Below the pieces are notes generated by a model. It was given only the letters and a program-made list of their open reading frames with translations. It was not told the origin of the DNA and made no database searches. A stretch of 64,000 nucleotides of DNA from Megalonaias nervosa (taxonomy: Eukaryota > Mollusca > Bivalvia > Unionida > Unionidae). A program made the translations under genes and the position numbers. Positions 10,328 to 22,400 of this stretch are shown here, piece after piece. The DNA lies in assembly GCA_016617855.1 (NCBI GenBank), contig JAECUM010001125.1, positions 97,155 to 161,154 of the forward strand. The letters are read 5' to 3'. Positions within the stretch are counted from its first letter, which is position 1, and each line of letters begins with the position of its first letter.

Positions 10328-10470
10328 CTGATCAATCATATGTCCATTCTCAGCATGCACCATTGCAAGAGCACCAAGCTTTTTACATGCTTTGAAAGCT
10401 TCATACAGTTCACTGTCGTCTAACATAAATACATCCTTGTAGGCAAGGAACATCTTAAAAGAGTTGACAC
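10328..10470 (-). CDS. DPYS: DPYS exon E (catalytic lysine)
   Basis: 143 nt encoding [20 protein letters not shown], then [20 protein letters not shown] and NGHMIDQ. SFKMF contains the lysine that is carbamylated and bridges the two zincs in active dihydropyrimidinases; CRMPs have a hydrophobic residue here, so this supports DPYS over CRMP. VHAENG holds the next metal-ligand histidine. The residue after ENG is His where relatives that I know have Asp. Acceptor TTATTTTTTCCAG, donor GATCAG|GTAATT, phase 0 out. Confidence 0.95.
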
Positions 10471-10522
10471 CTGGAAAAAATAAAAAGACAATGCAGGAAT
10501 ATATATGTATACAGGTCATATA

Positions 10523-10741
10523 CCGTATATACTCGCTTAAAAGTTGAGTCGAACTGCAAACTAAAAAAGATCCTGATCTGCCATAGCATACTGTGCCTGC
10601 AGGTCAGGTTCTATGCTGTTTGTTCTACTAATTACTCCTAACAACACAGTACAGACCCAGATCGGCCAGTACATTTTGCAACAGAAGATCTGGGTCTGTG
10701 TGGTTTGTACCTGGACTTGACTTACAAGCAATTATATAAGG
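10523..10741. mobile_element. family A MITE, full length
   Basis: Ends CCGTATATACTCGCTTAAAAG (left) and a diverged right end finishing ATATAAGG, flanked by TA on both sides (10521-10522, 10742-10743). The middle has the family core 'gacccagatcggccag' and 'agatctgggtctgtg', an imperfect inverted repeat. It lies 50 bp downstream of DPYS exon E, within the gene. Confidence 0.8.
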
Positions 10742-10743
10742 TA

Positions 10744-12124
10744 TATTTAAAAACTCTCTGCACATGATACTTTGGTCACCCTTAAAATTCCAGTGTAATA
10801 AAGTTGGCCACATAAGGTTATTAACATGATATCTGCACAGACTACAAAAATCTTAAACTGCAAATTTGTGGTTCATTACATTTGAAAAACAGAATCTTAC
10901 ATATGTGCTTATTCTGTATGGAATGTATTAAATTGCAGAACATTTTTAAACGATTGCTCAAAAGGTGCCAGAAATAATTCAACTTGTTCTGCAACCTCTA
11001 TATAACAAGGGCATTTAAGACCCCCTATGTATGTGAAGCCACTTGAAAACACAATATTAATACATGTAAATAGATCATTCAATATGAGCTGTTAATGAAA
11101 AAAAGGTACAAAGAAGGCACCTTTAATGTGGGGTAGTCACTCAAAGATTTAAATTCTGTATTATTTTCACATCAACTTAAAGCAATCAGAGTATCCTGCC
11201 TTCCCTGGTTGTTTAAATGGAACAGCCTAAAATTAGACACCTGATATTCTGCTATAAATTTATTGAAAGCAAAGTTGTTTACTCTCTAGAGGAAAAGATT
11301 TTAGATTTGTGGGGGGCCAAAAGTTTTATGACAACAACTCCAGAAATCTCACTGCTGAAAAATAATCTCTCATTAGGCAGTATTAAAACAGCTAAATGGT
11401 GGGCAAATAAAAGACTCTGTCGCTTGATCTGGAATGGTATACAGACAAACCAGTGCAGATTAATATTACATGCTGATACAATTGCCAAAAGTTGTTCTTA
11501 ACTGTGTATAGTCAACAAGAAAGTTTAAAATTTCATTAAACCCTTCACTTGTCATTAAAAAATTTTATTCAATGGAATAAATCAAACAGCTGTTTTTCAA
11601 ATAAATTAGGTGATCACAAATTACAGGATCTAAACAAAAGTGACTGCTACAGGTCACAGTCTCAGTTGAACAAAAACATGCCAAGTTTCATAGCTACAGC
11701 TTTCTTTAAAAACATTTAGTAAACAATTCTACAGTTTACAAAATCGACTATGCTACAGGTTAGTTGCAGTTTACGTGTTATTCTTTGTTTTTTTTACAAA
11801 TATGGCTGAGCATTTTCACAATTAGTTTCATATCCTATCTTTCAGATACCAAGCAAGTAACTGGAATGACAGAAATGTCTTGATTGCAAACATCAACTGC
11901 AGCCTCATGTCAGCTGCTATTTAATGTACCAGAATGTCTTGCAATAAAATCAAAAGTAAGGTCACCAGAGCCAAGACAAAGCTTTGTGCTTGAGGCATCA
12001 AATATTAAACCAGCATCATCAACGGAAAATCCTCCGTCAATGCATAGTCATTGGCAAATCAATGCTTATTATATCCTTTAATACTGGATACACCGATCTT
12101 TATAAATGAAAAGTGAACTAATAC
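10744..12124. other. intron sequence, nothing further recognised
   Basis: DPYS intron between exons E and D. Contains a 94-codon plus-strand frame (11217-11501) without recognisable domain, probably chance. Confidence 0.5.
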
Positions 12125-12590
12125 ATAGCTGCCAACCCCCCAAGTACAAAAATACTGATTGCTTATGACAAAAATACTGATTTTCAGGACCAAATACTGA
12201 TTTTTAAAATTTTAATGCATATGCAACTACTTACAACATATACAGCCATCAGTAAGGTAGGACAGTGCCTTACATAATTATTTGATATTAAAGATGCATG
12301 TGTTGCACCCTTGCACCTTCTGAACGGGCACCCTGTTCCATTCGGGTGCCCATTCAGAAGGTACAAGAGTGCAACACACTCAGACACAGGCTGTTTATAG
12401 GAGTCTTTTCGAACACCTTGTTTTTTTTTCCAATCATTATCGATTCCAATGTACCAACTTTCATTGATAATCTCAATTCTGTGTGATTTTCTTACTGAAT
12501 TGTTTTCATTCTAGCATATGAGTAATCCTTTGCGATTTTACTGTCTGGAAAACGTGTGCGAAATAAATCGCCAGCAACACTAGTAGTGAG
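12125..12590. mobile_element. family C partial copy with an internal insertion
   Basis: CATAGCTGCCAACC at 12125 and the next ~108 bp match the left end of the 5764 element, including the AAAATACTGATTT repeats. Similarity resumes at about 12495 ('ttactgaattgttttcattc') to about 12585 ('ccagcaacactagta'). The 12234-12494 stretch is absent from the first copy and contains a strong hairpin. The right terminal repeat is missing. Confidence 0.7.
12301..12376. repeat. 76-nt hairpin, 33-nt arms
   Basis: Arms 12301-12333 and 12344-12376 are complementary at 29 of 33 positions, with a 10-nt loop. Size and isolated mismatches resemble a microRNA precursor or a short palindromic transposon. It lies in a DPYS intron, inside the insertion in the family C copy. 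No expression evidence. Confidence 0.7.
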
Positions 12591-12629
12591 AATACGGAGT
12601 TAATCTATGGAAGACAGGTTGATTGTTGA

Positions 12630-12815
12630 CTGACTGATTGCTGTTTAATGACACATCAGCACACAAAAGACTATTTAGTATAAAGCAATTGGAGTAAAGT
12701 GCCTTGCCCAAAGACAAAACATGTCAGCTGACTAGGGCTTATCTGGGTCAGATTTGAACCTGCAACACCCAGATTTAAAGTCGGCATGCTAACCACTTAT
12801 CCACTGCAGCTCTAC
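12630..12815 (-). mobile_element. SINE-3, tRNA-derived
   Basis: Minus strand reads 'gcagtggataagtggttagc' (A box region) and 'gcaggttcaaatctgaccc' (B box), tRNA-like spacing, followed by a body rich in 'ttgggcaaggcactttactc'. It ends about 20 bp from the DPYS exon D donor and is transcribed in the same direction as DPYS. Confidence 0.7.
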
Positions 12816-12836
12816 AAAAATGCTATCATAACTTAC

Positions 12837-13001
12837 CTTTCTCTTTAGCAAGGACCTCCATTTCCTTGGCAACATCATCATTCCAGTAGGTGACTGCTAC
12901 ATGGAGGGCATAGTCACAGCAGACCTTGCTGTCAGCCCAGTCTCGCCATTTGTCATATGCCTCCAAAAGTGACACACCTTTCTGATCCAACACAAAATCC
13001 A
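12837..13001 (-). CDS. DPYS: DPYS exon D
   Basis: 165 nt encoding MDFVLDQKGVSLLEAYDKWR, DWADSKVCCDYALHVAVTYW and a following helix ending AKEKG. It corresponds to the human segment IDFAIPQKGGSLIEAF to CCDYSLHVAVTWW. The KVCCDY motif is a family hallmark. Acceptor CCCTTATAG, donor AAAG|GTAAGT. A SINE in antisense orientation to the plus strand ends 20 bp from the donor side. Confidence 0.95.
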
Positions 13002-14852
13002 CTATAAGGGAAAAATTTTGTTTCAATATACTTTGATTATGATAAATTGATTATCTTGGTGAAAAATTGAGACAATCAAAGATGATTTATTTATAACAAG
13101 TCATATATCTCTTAAAAATAATTGAATGCAACATTTTAAAAAAAAAAAAATATTTTTATCTCCGGAGAACAAGGGAAACTCACCATCTACATAGTTTCTT
13201 AAAAAGAGAAGCTAAAAAGTATCTTGTAAAATTGGATAAAAATTTTATTATCATTTAATACAGGTTTAGTGGACTACTTTATCTCACTTACAAATCATGC
13301 AATGATCTTGAACACACACCTGTTACAAAGATTTACACACACCTGTTAAAAAGATTTACAATCATTTTACATTGCAGTCATTGTAAACTGTAAAATGATA
13401 CATAGGTACAGGTGAGACCTGACATCACTTACTTGATATATATTGGTCCCAAAGGCAAATGTAGCAAATCATAAGGCAGAAAAGACATCCATTTAAGATA
13501 ATTTCCAGTTATCTAGTAAAAATTGGAGGTACTTAACATATTAAGTATACTGCAACTATGATTAACTTCAGCTACTCTATGTTGTGCATTGGAATCTTTT
13601 GTATGAATGTGTTCATGCCAGGATTCTCACATTTTGTCTAATATGTTAAGGCAGTTTTTGGAGAGAAAATTGTTCTACATCAGTAACAACAGAAATGTCT
13701 CATTTGTAGGTTTAAACCCAGTTGCTACAGAGGCCACACTGCTGCCAAAGAAAATGCTCTGAACCTAACATTGATAGAGCAAGCCCTAAGAAACACTCAA
13801 ACAGAGTTTGATCACAACTGTCAATGCCATTTTCATGAAGCTGAAAATAGGTTTTCCATATGGTTGCTAAGGAAGAATGCACACCACTGCTATGGGAGTC
13901 ATGCCAAACACAATTTTGATACAATATTACCTAAGAAACATTACTGCCAAATCTGATCAAAACTGGCTCAATGTTCTTGAAAAGGTTTCCATATAGTTGC
14001 TTTAGAAGCCACACATATTTTCTAGAGAAGCCAATCTGGACTAAGGCTGCAATGTTTACCATTTTGTAGATGTTTACCATGGAGGCAACAAGGTCTGGTG
14101 TATGTAAGATATTAGATGGACAGCTAAATGTAAGATTCATACCCGCCATAACACAATGTGTCATGCTAAAACAAATTTTTTACTCCAAAAAGCCTGGCAG
14201 TTTTGTTTAAAAAAACTTGATTTTCAGTATCTTCGAAGAAAACCCCCCTGTCTCAAAACCAAAAGCCCATCACCTCAATATATGCCTGTAGCATGTATAA
14301 ATGGTAAAGAGTCCTTATTGATGCTCATGTAAAACTATCCTTGGGGCAGTTTATATAGTTAATTGTCATAGAGACAATTAAAAGGCAAGGTGATCAGATG
14401 TTCATGTGCCATTTCATATATTACCTTTAAATGGCTGACGACAATAGCTATGGTGAGGTGTCAAGCCCTTTGAAGACTGCTCTGTGGGAGCCCATTATGC
14501 TAATTTGCATAGGTAAAGTTCACAAAAATGTTTTAAGTTATGGATAAATCAATGAGATGCATGCTGAAGAAAAAAGTTGTAACACATCACTGCCTTGAAT
14601 AAGAATGTTTAAATCATCTGTATTAAAGATCATTGGCAAGTTTATAAACAGCAGCAATGTTTCTTGGATGTTACTCTATATAAAAAAATGCAAAGCATGA
14701 TTATTTTTAGTCATCATAATAATGTTCAAGTGTGATTCATTATTGAAGGCAAAACGTCTCAATGCATTTCCTGTAATTCAGGAAGCAATTAGTGAAGCAA
14801 GTAAAGCCCAGCAAAACTAGATTTCTGAACTTCTGGCTGACACCTTTTCTTT
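13002..14852. other. DPYS intron, nothing further recognised
   Basis: AT-rich; includes an A run near 13137-13150 and short antisense frames without domains. Confidence 0.45.
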
Positions 14853-15000
14853 CATAATGTGCCAGCAGATCTGGGTCTGTGCAGTTTGTTAGGAGTAATC
14901 AACAGAACAAACAATGAAGACACGCACATTATACTATGGGAGATTAGGATCTTTGTTGTTTGCAGTTTGACTTGACTTATAAGCAAGTACATATGATATT
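14853..15000. mobile_element. family A MITE, 5' truncated
   Basis: Begins inside the family core at 'cataatgtgccagcagatct' and continues to the right end 'cttgacttataagcaagtac', finishing near ATATGATA. The left terminal repeat and first hairpin arm are missing. Confidence 0.75.
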
Positions 15001-15550
15001 TCCCCAAGTCCTTATTTCAAGGGTAATTTTTCTAAGACTTGTGGTCAAATTGTAAGGGTTGGCAGGTACAAACACATATTACCTATAAAGGCTCCATAAA
15101 ACTTGAAAAAAAAATAGTTCCCCTCACCTTTCCCCCAGTGAAATGTTCAGTCCAAATGTGATGTATATTGATTTTTCTGTCGAGACAAGCACATCTTGTG
15201 GCCAACTGCATTGGAACCAGGTTCGACAATGCTAACATTATGGTCGTTGAGAACTCGGTTCTGACCAGGATTCTCAGGGAATCCATCAGGAAATTTTGAA
15301 CAGTGCCATCCAGTCTCTAGTGAGTGCAAATATAAACATAAAATAATTGCATTACCTTCAACCCCCTACGGAACAGCAGCAAAGACTGCATCTAATTAAG
15401 CCTTTATTTTGCCATCCATCTGAAGGACAGAAACTTTTATTTAATGTCAGTGTGGATGTGATTATGTAAAGTGTTTGACATATGTGTATGTGTTTGGTGA
15501 TATTTGACAATGCTAAGTCTACCAACTATTGTTTCTCTGTAAGTGTATTA
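15001..15550. other. DPYS intron, nothing further recognised
   Basis: No feature found; two short minus-strand frames (15083-15329) carry no domain. Confidence 0.45.
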
Positions 15551-17074
15551 CCATATATACTCACTTATAAGTTGATGAGTTTATTTTACTCAAAATTCTA
15601 TTTATACTGAGTAGGTGAAGTCTTATAAGCACAACATTAAAAAATTGTGATAAATCTAGGGGTAATGCTGGAAACTCGAGATGTTTGAAGTACACAAAAA
15701 TACTGTCAATTCAAATGTTTTTACATTCGCATAATACTATTCCCATTCAGAAATGCAAATACGGTATGCACTGTGTTTATTCATTTCATGATGGTATTCA
15801 TTATGCAATACTTGTATCTAAAAAGTAATTTGGATTTCAATAATTTTTTAATTATTACGGGTAAATTAAATACTACTCACCATAAAGTTAAATGTCTGTC
15901 AGTGTTGTTTACCATGGGTGTTGACTTGCAAGTGTATTGCTTTCGTTTTTGTGCAAGCTCTAACAACCTGTATTTGCATTAATATTTGTGCTTTGCTGTA
16001 TAAACATTGTTTGATGCAATAAAAGTTTTTGATTCAATTTGTATTTTCTTTTACCATAAGTTAAATTTAATTCCACAGTGATCTTTCCTGCCAGTGCACA
16101 TGGCTTGTAAAGGCAGCACTCATTTTTTTTTTTAAGCTGACAATCCTTTTGAACAAGCCAGGAATTTAAAACATGTATTTATTCTGTACCAAGTAGAGTT
16201 CTACAACTTCTTGAGTATGTTTGACCATAATCCCGTAGCTTGTAAAGGCAGCCCCCTCGTTGTTTTCCCACATGACAACCCTTTGATCTAGATGCAAGTT
16301 TGATACTTGCTTAGTGCCTCACAACAGCTGGTGGTTATGTGAACTCCCTATGATCTTGCCATACAAATGTCATGTGTTTAGTTGCAGCATTTAATAGGTT
16401 TAACATAATCATTGACCAAAGTGATATAGAGCCAAGCTCAGTCTCTACATAAGCACCTGCATATGACAGTGAAGCCAAGCAAATGGATGACTAGATGATG
16501 ATTTACAATGACTAGATGATGATGGAGATTTCATAACTTCATCAGACAATGAGGATGAATACTTGGACTTTGTACCAGATGATATTAGACAGTAACATTT
16601 ACATGATACCATGAATCACAAAAATGGGGACTTAACTTTCATTGTTTATTTGAAAGAAGTGTGGAATTAACACATCAGAGGATACTGTGAACTGGATCAA
16701 TCTGATTACTAGTTTTATACCAGTATGTGACCTATAACTGAATTCATGGATTTATCATACAAATGGACTTAAAATGTCAAGCATTATGGATTTTAATGGT
16801 TTTAATTATGACAAATTTTAAGTTTTGAATTCATTTGTGATATATTCCACTCAATAATACAATTGTATTTTACACTGGTTTTGTCTTTATTTTTCCTATC
16901 TATCAATCTATCCAGTTTGGCTTGTTTATTTCTCCAAAGAATAACTCACTGATGACATGTCACTCATTCAGATAGATCTGACTGCAAAATACACCCCGAC
17001 TTATTGGAGGGTCAAAGAGAAAATTGCTTTCTGTAGCCCCAAGGGTAGGGCAACTTATAACTTAGTATATACGG
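15551..17074. mobile_element. 1.5-kb DNA transposon with family A-like ends
   Basis: Left end CCATATATACTCACTTATAA, continuing GTTG; complement of the right end CCGTATATACTAAGTTATAA, continuing GTTG: 21 of 24 positions agree. TA lies on both sides (15549-15550, 17075-17076), as expected for Tc1/mariner-pogo type insertion. These ends match the family A MITE ends. Near 16500-16593 a short frame reads DDDGDFITSSDNEDEYLDFV and PDDIRQ before a stop, an acidic tail that could be the relic C-terminus of a transposase; its upstream frame carries TGA stops. An internal duplication of 'cttgtaaaggcagc' occurs near 16107 and 16237. Probably a degraded, internally deleted relative of the autonomous element. 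Confidence 0.7.
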
Positions 17075-17312
17075 TAAATGCTTTAAAGAAAAGTTTGTTT
17101 TCTTTTATTCAGATTTAAATTTCCAATCATTTTCTATAAGCTTAGATAGCTTATTCCCAATTAGATGACGTTGCTCTTTTGGAGACATACAAACTGATCC
17201 CCCTCTCCTTGGGACCTCAAACAAATTTTGAGTCTCAAAAACCACCCAACACCATCTGTGAACATGGCAGGTATGAACGCTGATCTATAATTAGTGTTGC
17301 TAATGTATACTA

Positions 17313-17575
<263 letters not shown>

Positions 17576-19637
17576 AGGGATGCATATCTCTCATCCATAT
17601 TTGGGGTCTAGCAATGACAGTCAAACTGCAAGAATAACATACTCAACAAAACACAAATGTAATTTTGTACTGACAACAGACCTTTAAAAATTTACACTTT
17701 TGCTGTATCTGTAGTTATGCAGTCTGAATATTTTGAATAGAACTCAACTAAAAGGGATTGGTTCTAATGCAAAAACAGGCTCATCACCTTCTCCCACCCA
17801 TGACAGTGTCATCCATCATGACTGTGTCATTCTTTAATACTGACAAGTGAAAGAAGGAAAGAAACATTTCAGCATGATGAATAAAATTAATTTTGTTACA
17901 AGTGCATGATACAGAAAGTCCCTGATTTCTAAGGCAGAAATTTTAGTCAATTTAAGTCGAAAACAGAAAGCTTCAAGTTTCTGAAAAATTAAAATAAAAG
18001 TATAACTCTTGTCCACAGGAGGGATCACATGACCTGTGAAACAAATAGAAAAAAAGCAAACTATATTCTGTGTGTTTGTAAATCAATCTGAAACAAATTA
18101 CTATAATAGCATGAAAATGGAATCAAGTTGTCTTCATACGCATACAAAAATGCATGCCAAATGACTACTTGAAATAGTGTTTCCTTATTATGCTAAAATG
18201 GTTTTAGTTTTAAACAAGGCCCTAAGTTTCAAAATGTGAAGAAAACTTGCCATACTGGTCCTGAAAATGTAAGCAGATCATTCACCTATTAAAACAGAAA
18301 ATGTTTATCGAATACATCACACTGCTAAACATTTTTGCTTAAACATGTTTAAAAGATTTCTGTAAAAAAAAATACAACTCCAAAAAGATGAAAAATATGT
18401 TTTAAAGATACATTTGTATAATGATGTGAAAATGTAGTCAAATCATCTAAACATTAATAAAAATATTGAAATATTTGTATAATATCCTGAAAATGTAAAG
18501 AAGTTATCTAGATATCAATAACGATATGTCTATCAAATTTCACTGACCTTCCTCAAATAAATGTTTCCTAAAACCTTCTTACAAGTTTTTTGTCAAATAA
18601 GTCCAAAGAGGTCAAAAATGTGTATTAAAGCAAATATGGTCCCCTTCAGCATTATCAAATCGGGTCTTCAGACCCACTCCATATATCTACAGTAAATATT
18701 CAAGTCTGGTTCCATAGTTTTTTTTTGTCTGTTACAAGGTCGAAATAACACAAAATCAATACATCTCTCTTCTGAAGAAGGGGAGAGAGACATAATGCAA
18801 ATTGGTTATGTTTGTAACAATGATTACAGAACTGTCAAAGGTGATCCAAATTTTAAGATGGTGATTCACTTTAATTAAAACAAATAAGGTGCTTGCAAAT
18901 TTCAAGGATCATTCTGTTTTCTGCCCCCTGTTGCCACTGAGTTTCTGCTGATAACCAATTTAGCATTTTTGAGGTTGAACACATGGTGTTAGAGAAAATA
19001 TATTCAGAAAAAAATAATGTAGAAATGTTCCTTTAGCATTAAATCAAATATTAGTTCTGAACTCAACAAACACTGAGAAAGTACACAATTATTTTTTAAA
19101 AGACCAAGCCAATAGAGAATAGGTGAAAAAATAGTGACAGCAAAACAAGAACACACAATTCCATAGTGCAGGTCTTTTCTGATGCAGCTTTCTTTAGTTA
19201 TAATGCAGCTGTCAGGGGTCCATTAGTGCTGACTGTGTAATGTATCAAACCATATTATGCTGAAAATTGCATTATCTATAGAACCATATTGAGAATAACA
19301 TAATAAACTGAACCCTAGTACAGTGGGCACTATCAAAACTTTTTAAATAATGGTGTTTTGAAGATGAAACGAAGATACAAGACCCTGTTTCACCTTGGTT
19401 TCTTTCAACCTTTATTGCTATACACTGGTATGATTTTGGTCATGGGGTCCATAGTAGTACCGAGTTATATCAGGGATCATTTTATAAAGAGGTGTACAGT
19501 CAATAACTGAACGTGTTTTGTTTTCTAGGGCACAGTTTGCCAGTGAAGTGGACAATTCTAGTAAAAACCTGGCATTGGAATTTATATGTTTTAATGTGCA
19601 AAAAATATCCACAGAAGGACACCAATGAAACCACAAA
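17576..19637. other. DPYS introns, nothing further recognised
   Basis: AT-rich; no gene or repeat structure I can identify. Confidence 0.45.
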
Positions 19638-19716
19638 ATAGCTCCAGCATAGATGTGTGGAAATAGCTCCAGCACAGTTGTGTGGAAATAGTTCTGGCAT
19701 AGATGTGATATGGAAA
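19638..19716. repeat. short tandem repeat, ~25 bp x 3
   Basis: Three units of the pattern 'atagctccagcatagatgtg' followed by 'tggaa', with a few substitutions. Confidence 0.75.
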
Positions 19717-19926
19717 TATGGACTGAACATCCAAAGTGGATAACATACCTGTATCAAAGTGTCAGATTAAACAAGCATGTAATAATGGTTGAAAACGGCT
19801 TAACTGACCACAATAAATTTAAGTTTGAACCTACACTATGTAATTTCTGAAGTGGCATACACACATGCAGGATTACATATTTACCATCATTTTCTTCAAA
19901 AGCAATGAGAAAATGACAATATCTAC

Positions 19927-20000
19927 CTGGTATAACAAGTTTTCCCCGAGCCTCGATTGTCCTGGCACCTCCTGGGATGACCAGGTTATTTCCAATCTGC
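19927..20000 (-). CDS. DPYS: DPYS exon B
   Basis: 74 nt, phase 2 in and phase 1 out, encoding QIGNNLVIPGGARTIEARGK then LVIPG. This matches the region before the metal site (human VLDAAGKLVLPGG). Acceptor CTTTCCAG, donor CCAG|GTAGAT. Both joins keep the frame with the neighbouring exons. Confidence 0.93.
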
Positions 20001-20529
20001 CTGGAAAGAGAAACAAATAATACTTAAAGCAAGTTATGATTTTTAAACAGTTAAAACTGTAAACATTTTCTTCAATCTTACTTGTCCAACTTTAATATAA
20101 CATCTACCTTGCAACTCCAGTCTTAATGCCTTTTGGCTTGTCTTCACAACAAAAGTGCTAAAAACTGTCATCTGCTGACAAAGGCAAAAAGTCAGACTTG
20201 AATGAACTCACCTTGGATTGCACTGATTGGCACCAAATCCTATACACTTTCAGATCTGGTGTTTTTGAGCTTTTTGAGCAACAAAAATGCTAAAAAGTCA
20301 CATGTTTAACGAGGTGGAAGTTGGACAAAATGTGATCTTCCTCTGGATACAGGGAATGGAGCCAAATTTTCAGTTAGTACTGGCGCATACGTTCTAGAGT
20401 CCTTCAGGTATATAACTACAGGGAGGACCTGTGAGGGTGTGCCCATATTATGATTAGGTAAGTACCATTGATGAAACATACATCAGCATATCAAGGACCT
20501 TAAAAATTTATTTTTTTTGAAGTGGGAGG

Positions 20530-22400
20530 CAGGATGAGGGGGTTGAAACTTAATTTTAATTTTAATTACATACCTGCCATTATTGCATTGCTATACCTTT
20601 TTCTGGTGCTAGACCCCACTCTTCCAGGACGAATTGAAACTTTCCCCCTCTCTGTGAAAATACCATCGAAGGAATAAAATCCCAAGTGTTGTATTTTTTC
20701 ACTTTCATTACTGTGCCCTTCCTGAGGAGGGTGTGCACCTTTTGCTACAGAGATGTAAATTGCGACTGGTGGAGCAAAATGGGTGCCCTTGAAAGAGGTG
20801 AAGGGTTCTGGAAGCGCAGCTGGAAAATCTTTTTGTGGCAAGGACCCACACAACGTCTCAGAGGTCTGACCTAGCCTCTGAAAAAAAATTCATATTATGG
20901 CATCTATGCTGATTTTCAAATGAGTTAGATTCCACAGGGAGGATCACCTCTCTCCTTTGGGAATGGGAGGTGTCCTTATATTTCCTCCCCTGACACTTCC
21001 AGCTACCTGTTCATGTGAAAGACAGGCAGAAAGGAGAAGGAAACTGGGAATGATTTAGGTTCTGCTGTTTTCCCTATTGCAAATGTTTTGGATGGGAAGC
21101 CATGGACATTTTTATGTTTCTTCACAGGTTTAGCCAGGCCAGGTACTGCAGCCTGGGACCAATGTTGCTGATCCCTCAAGTCTTGCAAGGTTACTGTAGG
21201 AATTAAAGCTATGCTTAATGTCCGTTTCAGAAGACCTTTGATGTCTCCCAAGCAGCATCACTATGGAGGTGAAGGGGCTTTGCAGAGTGCCATGGACAAT
21301 GAGAGTATGTCTGGATGTCTTCTCTGCAATGTGGCTGGAGATAATGATTCCTCATTCATCTGTTGAAAAAATATCAGCATGTTATAGTAACATGTGTCTG
21401 CACCTTCAATTCCAATGCCTCATCAGCCTTGATGGGCAGACAGGCCCAGGTCCCTCCTTGGAGTCATCCAAGTCCAAGGTGGGGCCTAATGGGGCCAAGT
21501 GGACAAATCGACCCTGTATCTAGTGGCTGACGTCAAATGCAATGGAAGATGGGACTGACCACCCCTTCTGCTGTCTGGCCTCCCTCTGGCCCTTAGACAA
21601 TTTCTGAGTTAGCTCTCACACCATTGCTGTGTAAGGAGTAACAGGAAGTCTGACTTGGACTCTGCCCTGGAAACCCTCTCCAAACTTGAGTCTATTGATA
21701 CTATATCCCTAAGAATGAGACTGGTAATTCCCTGAGGCAGTGAGGGGTAGTTCCCCTAACCTTCTCTTGATAATAAGCAGGGGACATTTTGGGCATGCCC
21801 AGTCCGACAATCCATGGAACCAATGCAAATATATCCATGATTATATAGTTGGAAAAGGAGACATGCCTGAGTCAATGCTTGATGTTTGATGACAGACCCT
21901 CAATGAATATCACTTGGCACATCATTCAGTGACTGGTATCCAGTGTTGTATGACTGTCACGTTTTCCCAGTTACTGGTGTTTAGTGCCCAGTACTCAATG
22001 ACAAACAAGCAAAGACTGTTACCTAACACGATATCCAGTCAGATGATTTTGACCCTGGAGTATCTGTTTGGATAACTTGGCTCCAACAAATGAGATCTCC
22101 TCCATTTAATTTGAGGTCTACTTCCCTACACTGGTTAAGGATCCATCTCTCAGAGATTCTTGAAGTGGAAGCATGCAACTTCCTTATACCAGACACCTCT
22201 TGCCTAAACCATGAAGTGATGTAGCCCCTTTCTGGGAATGGAGAGGTTCCTCCAAAGATGAAGCTGATGAAGCAGGACCCTTCTTTCTGGCCATGTAGGC
22301 CCGGCAACTTTCTGTAAGGTCCCAAACATGGTGGGGCCACTAATAACAAATGGGGCAACCATCTGTTCATACACATGCTGTATATTTTTGAAGGCTGAAA
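20530..22400. other. GC-richer segment of unknown origin in DPYS intron
   Basis: This stretch is visibly richer in G and C than its surroundings and has overlapping open frames on both strands (20566-20853 minus, 21003-21251 minus, 21263-21523 plus, 22023-22376 minus), none with a motif I recognise. The change in composition suggests decayed inserted DNA, perhaps a retroelement, but I cannot name it. Confidence 0.35.
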
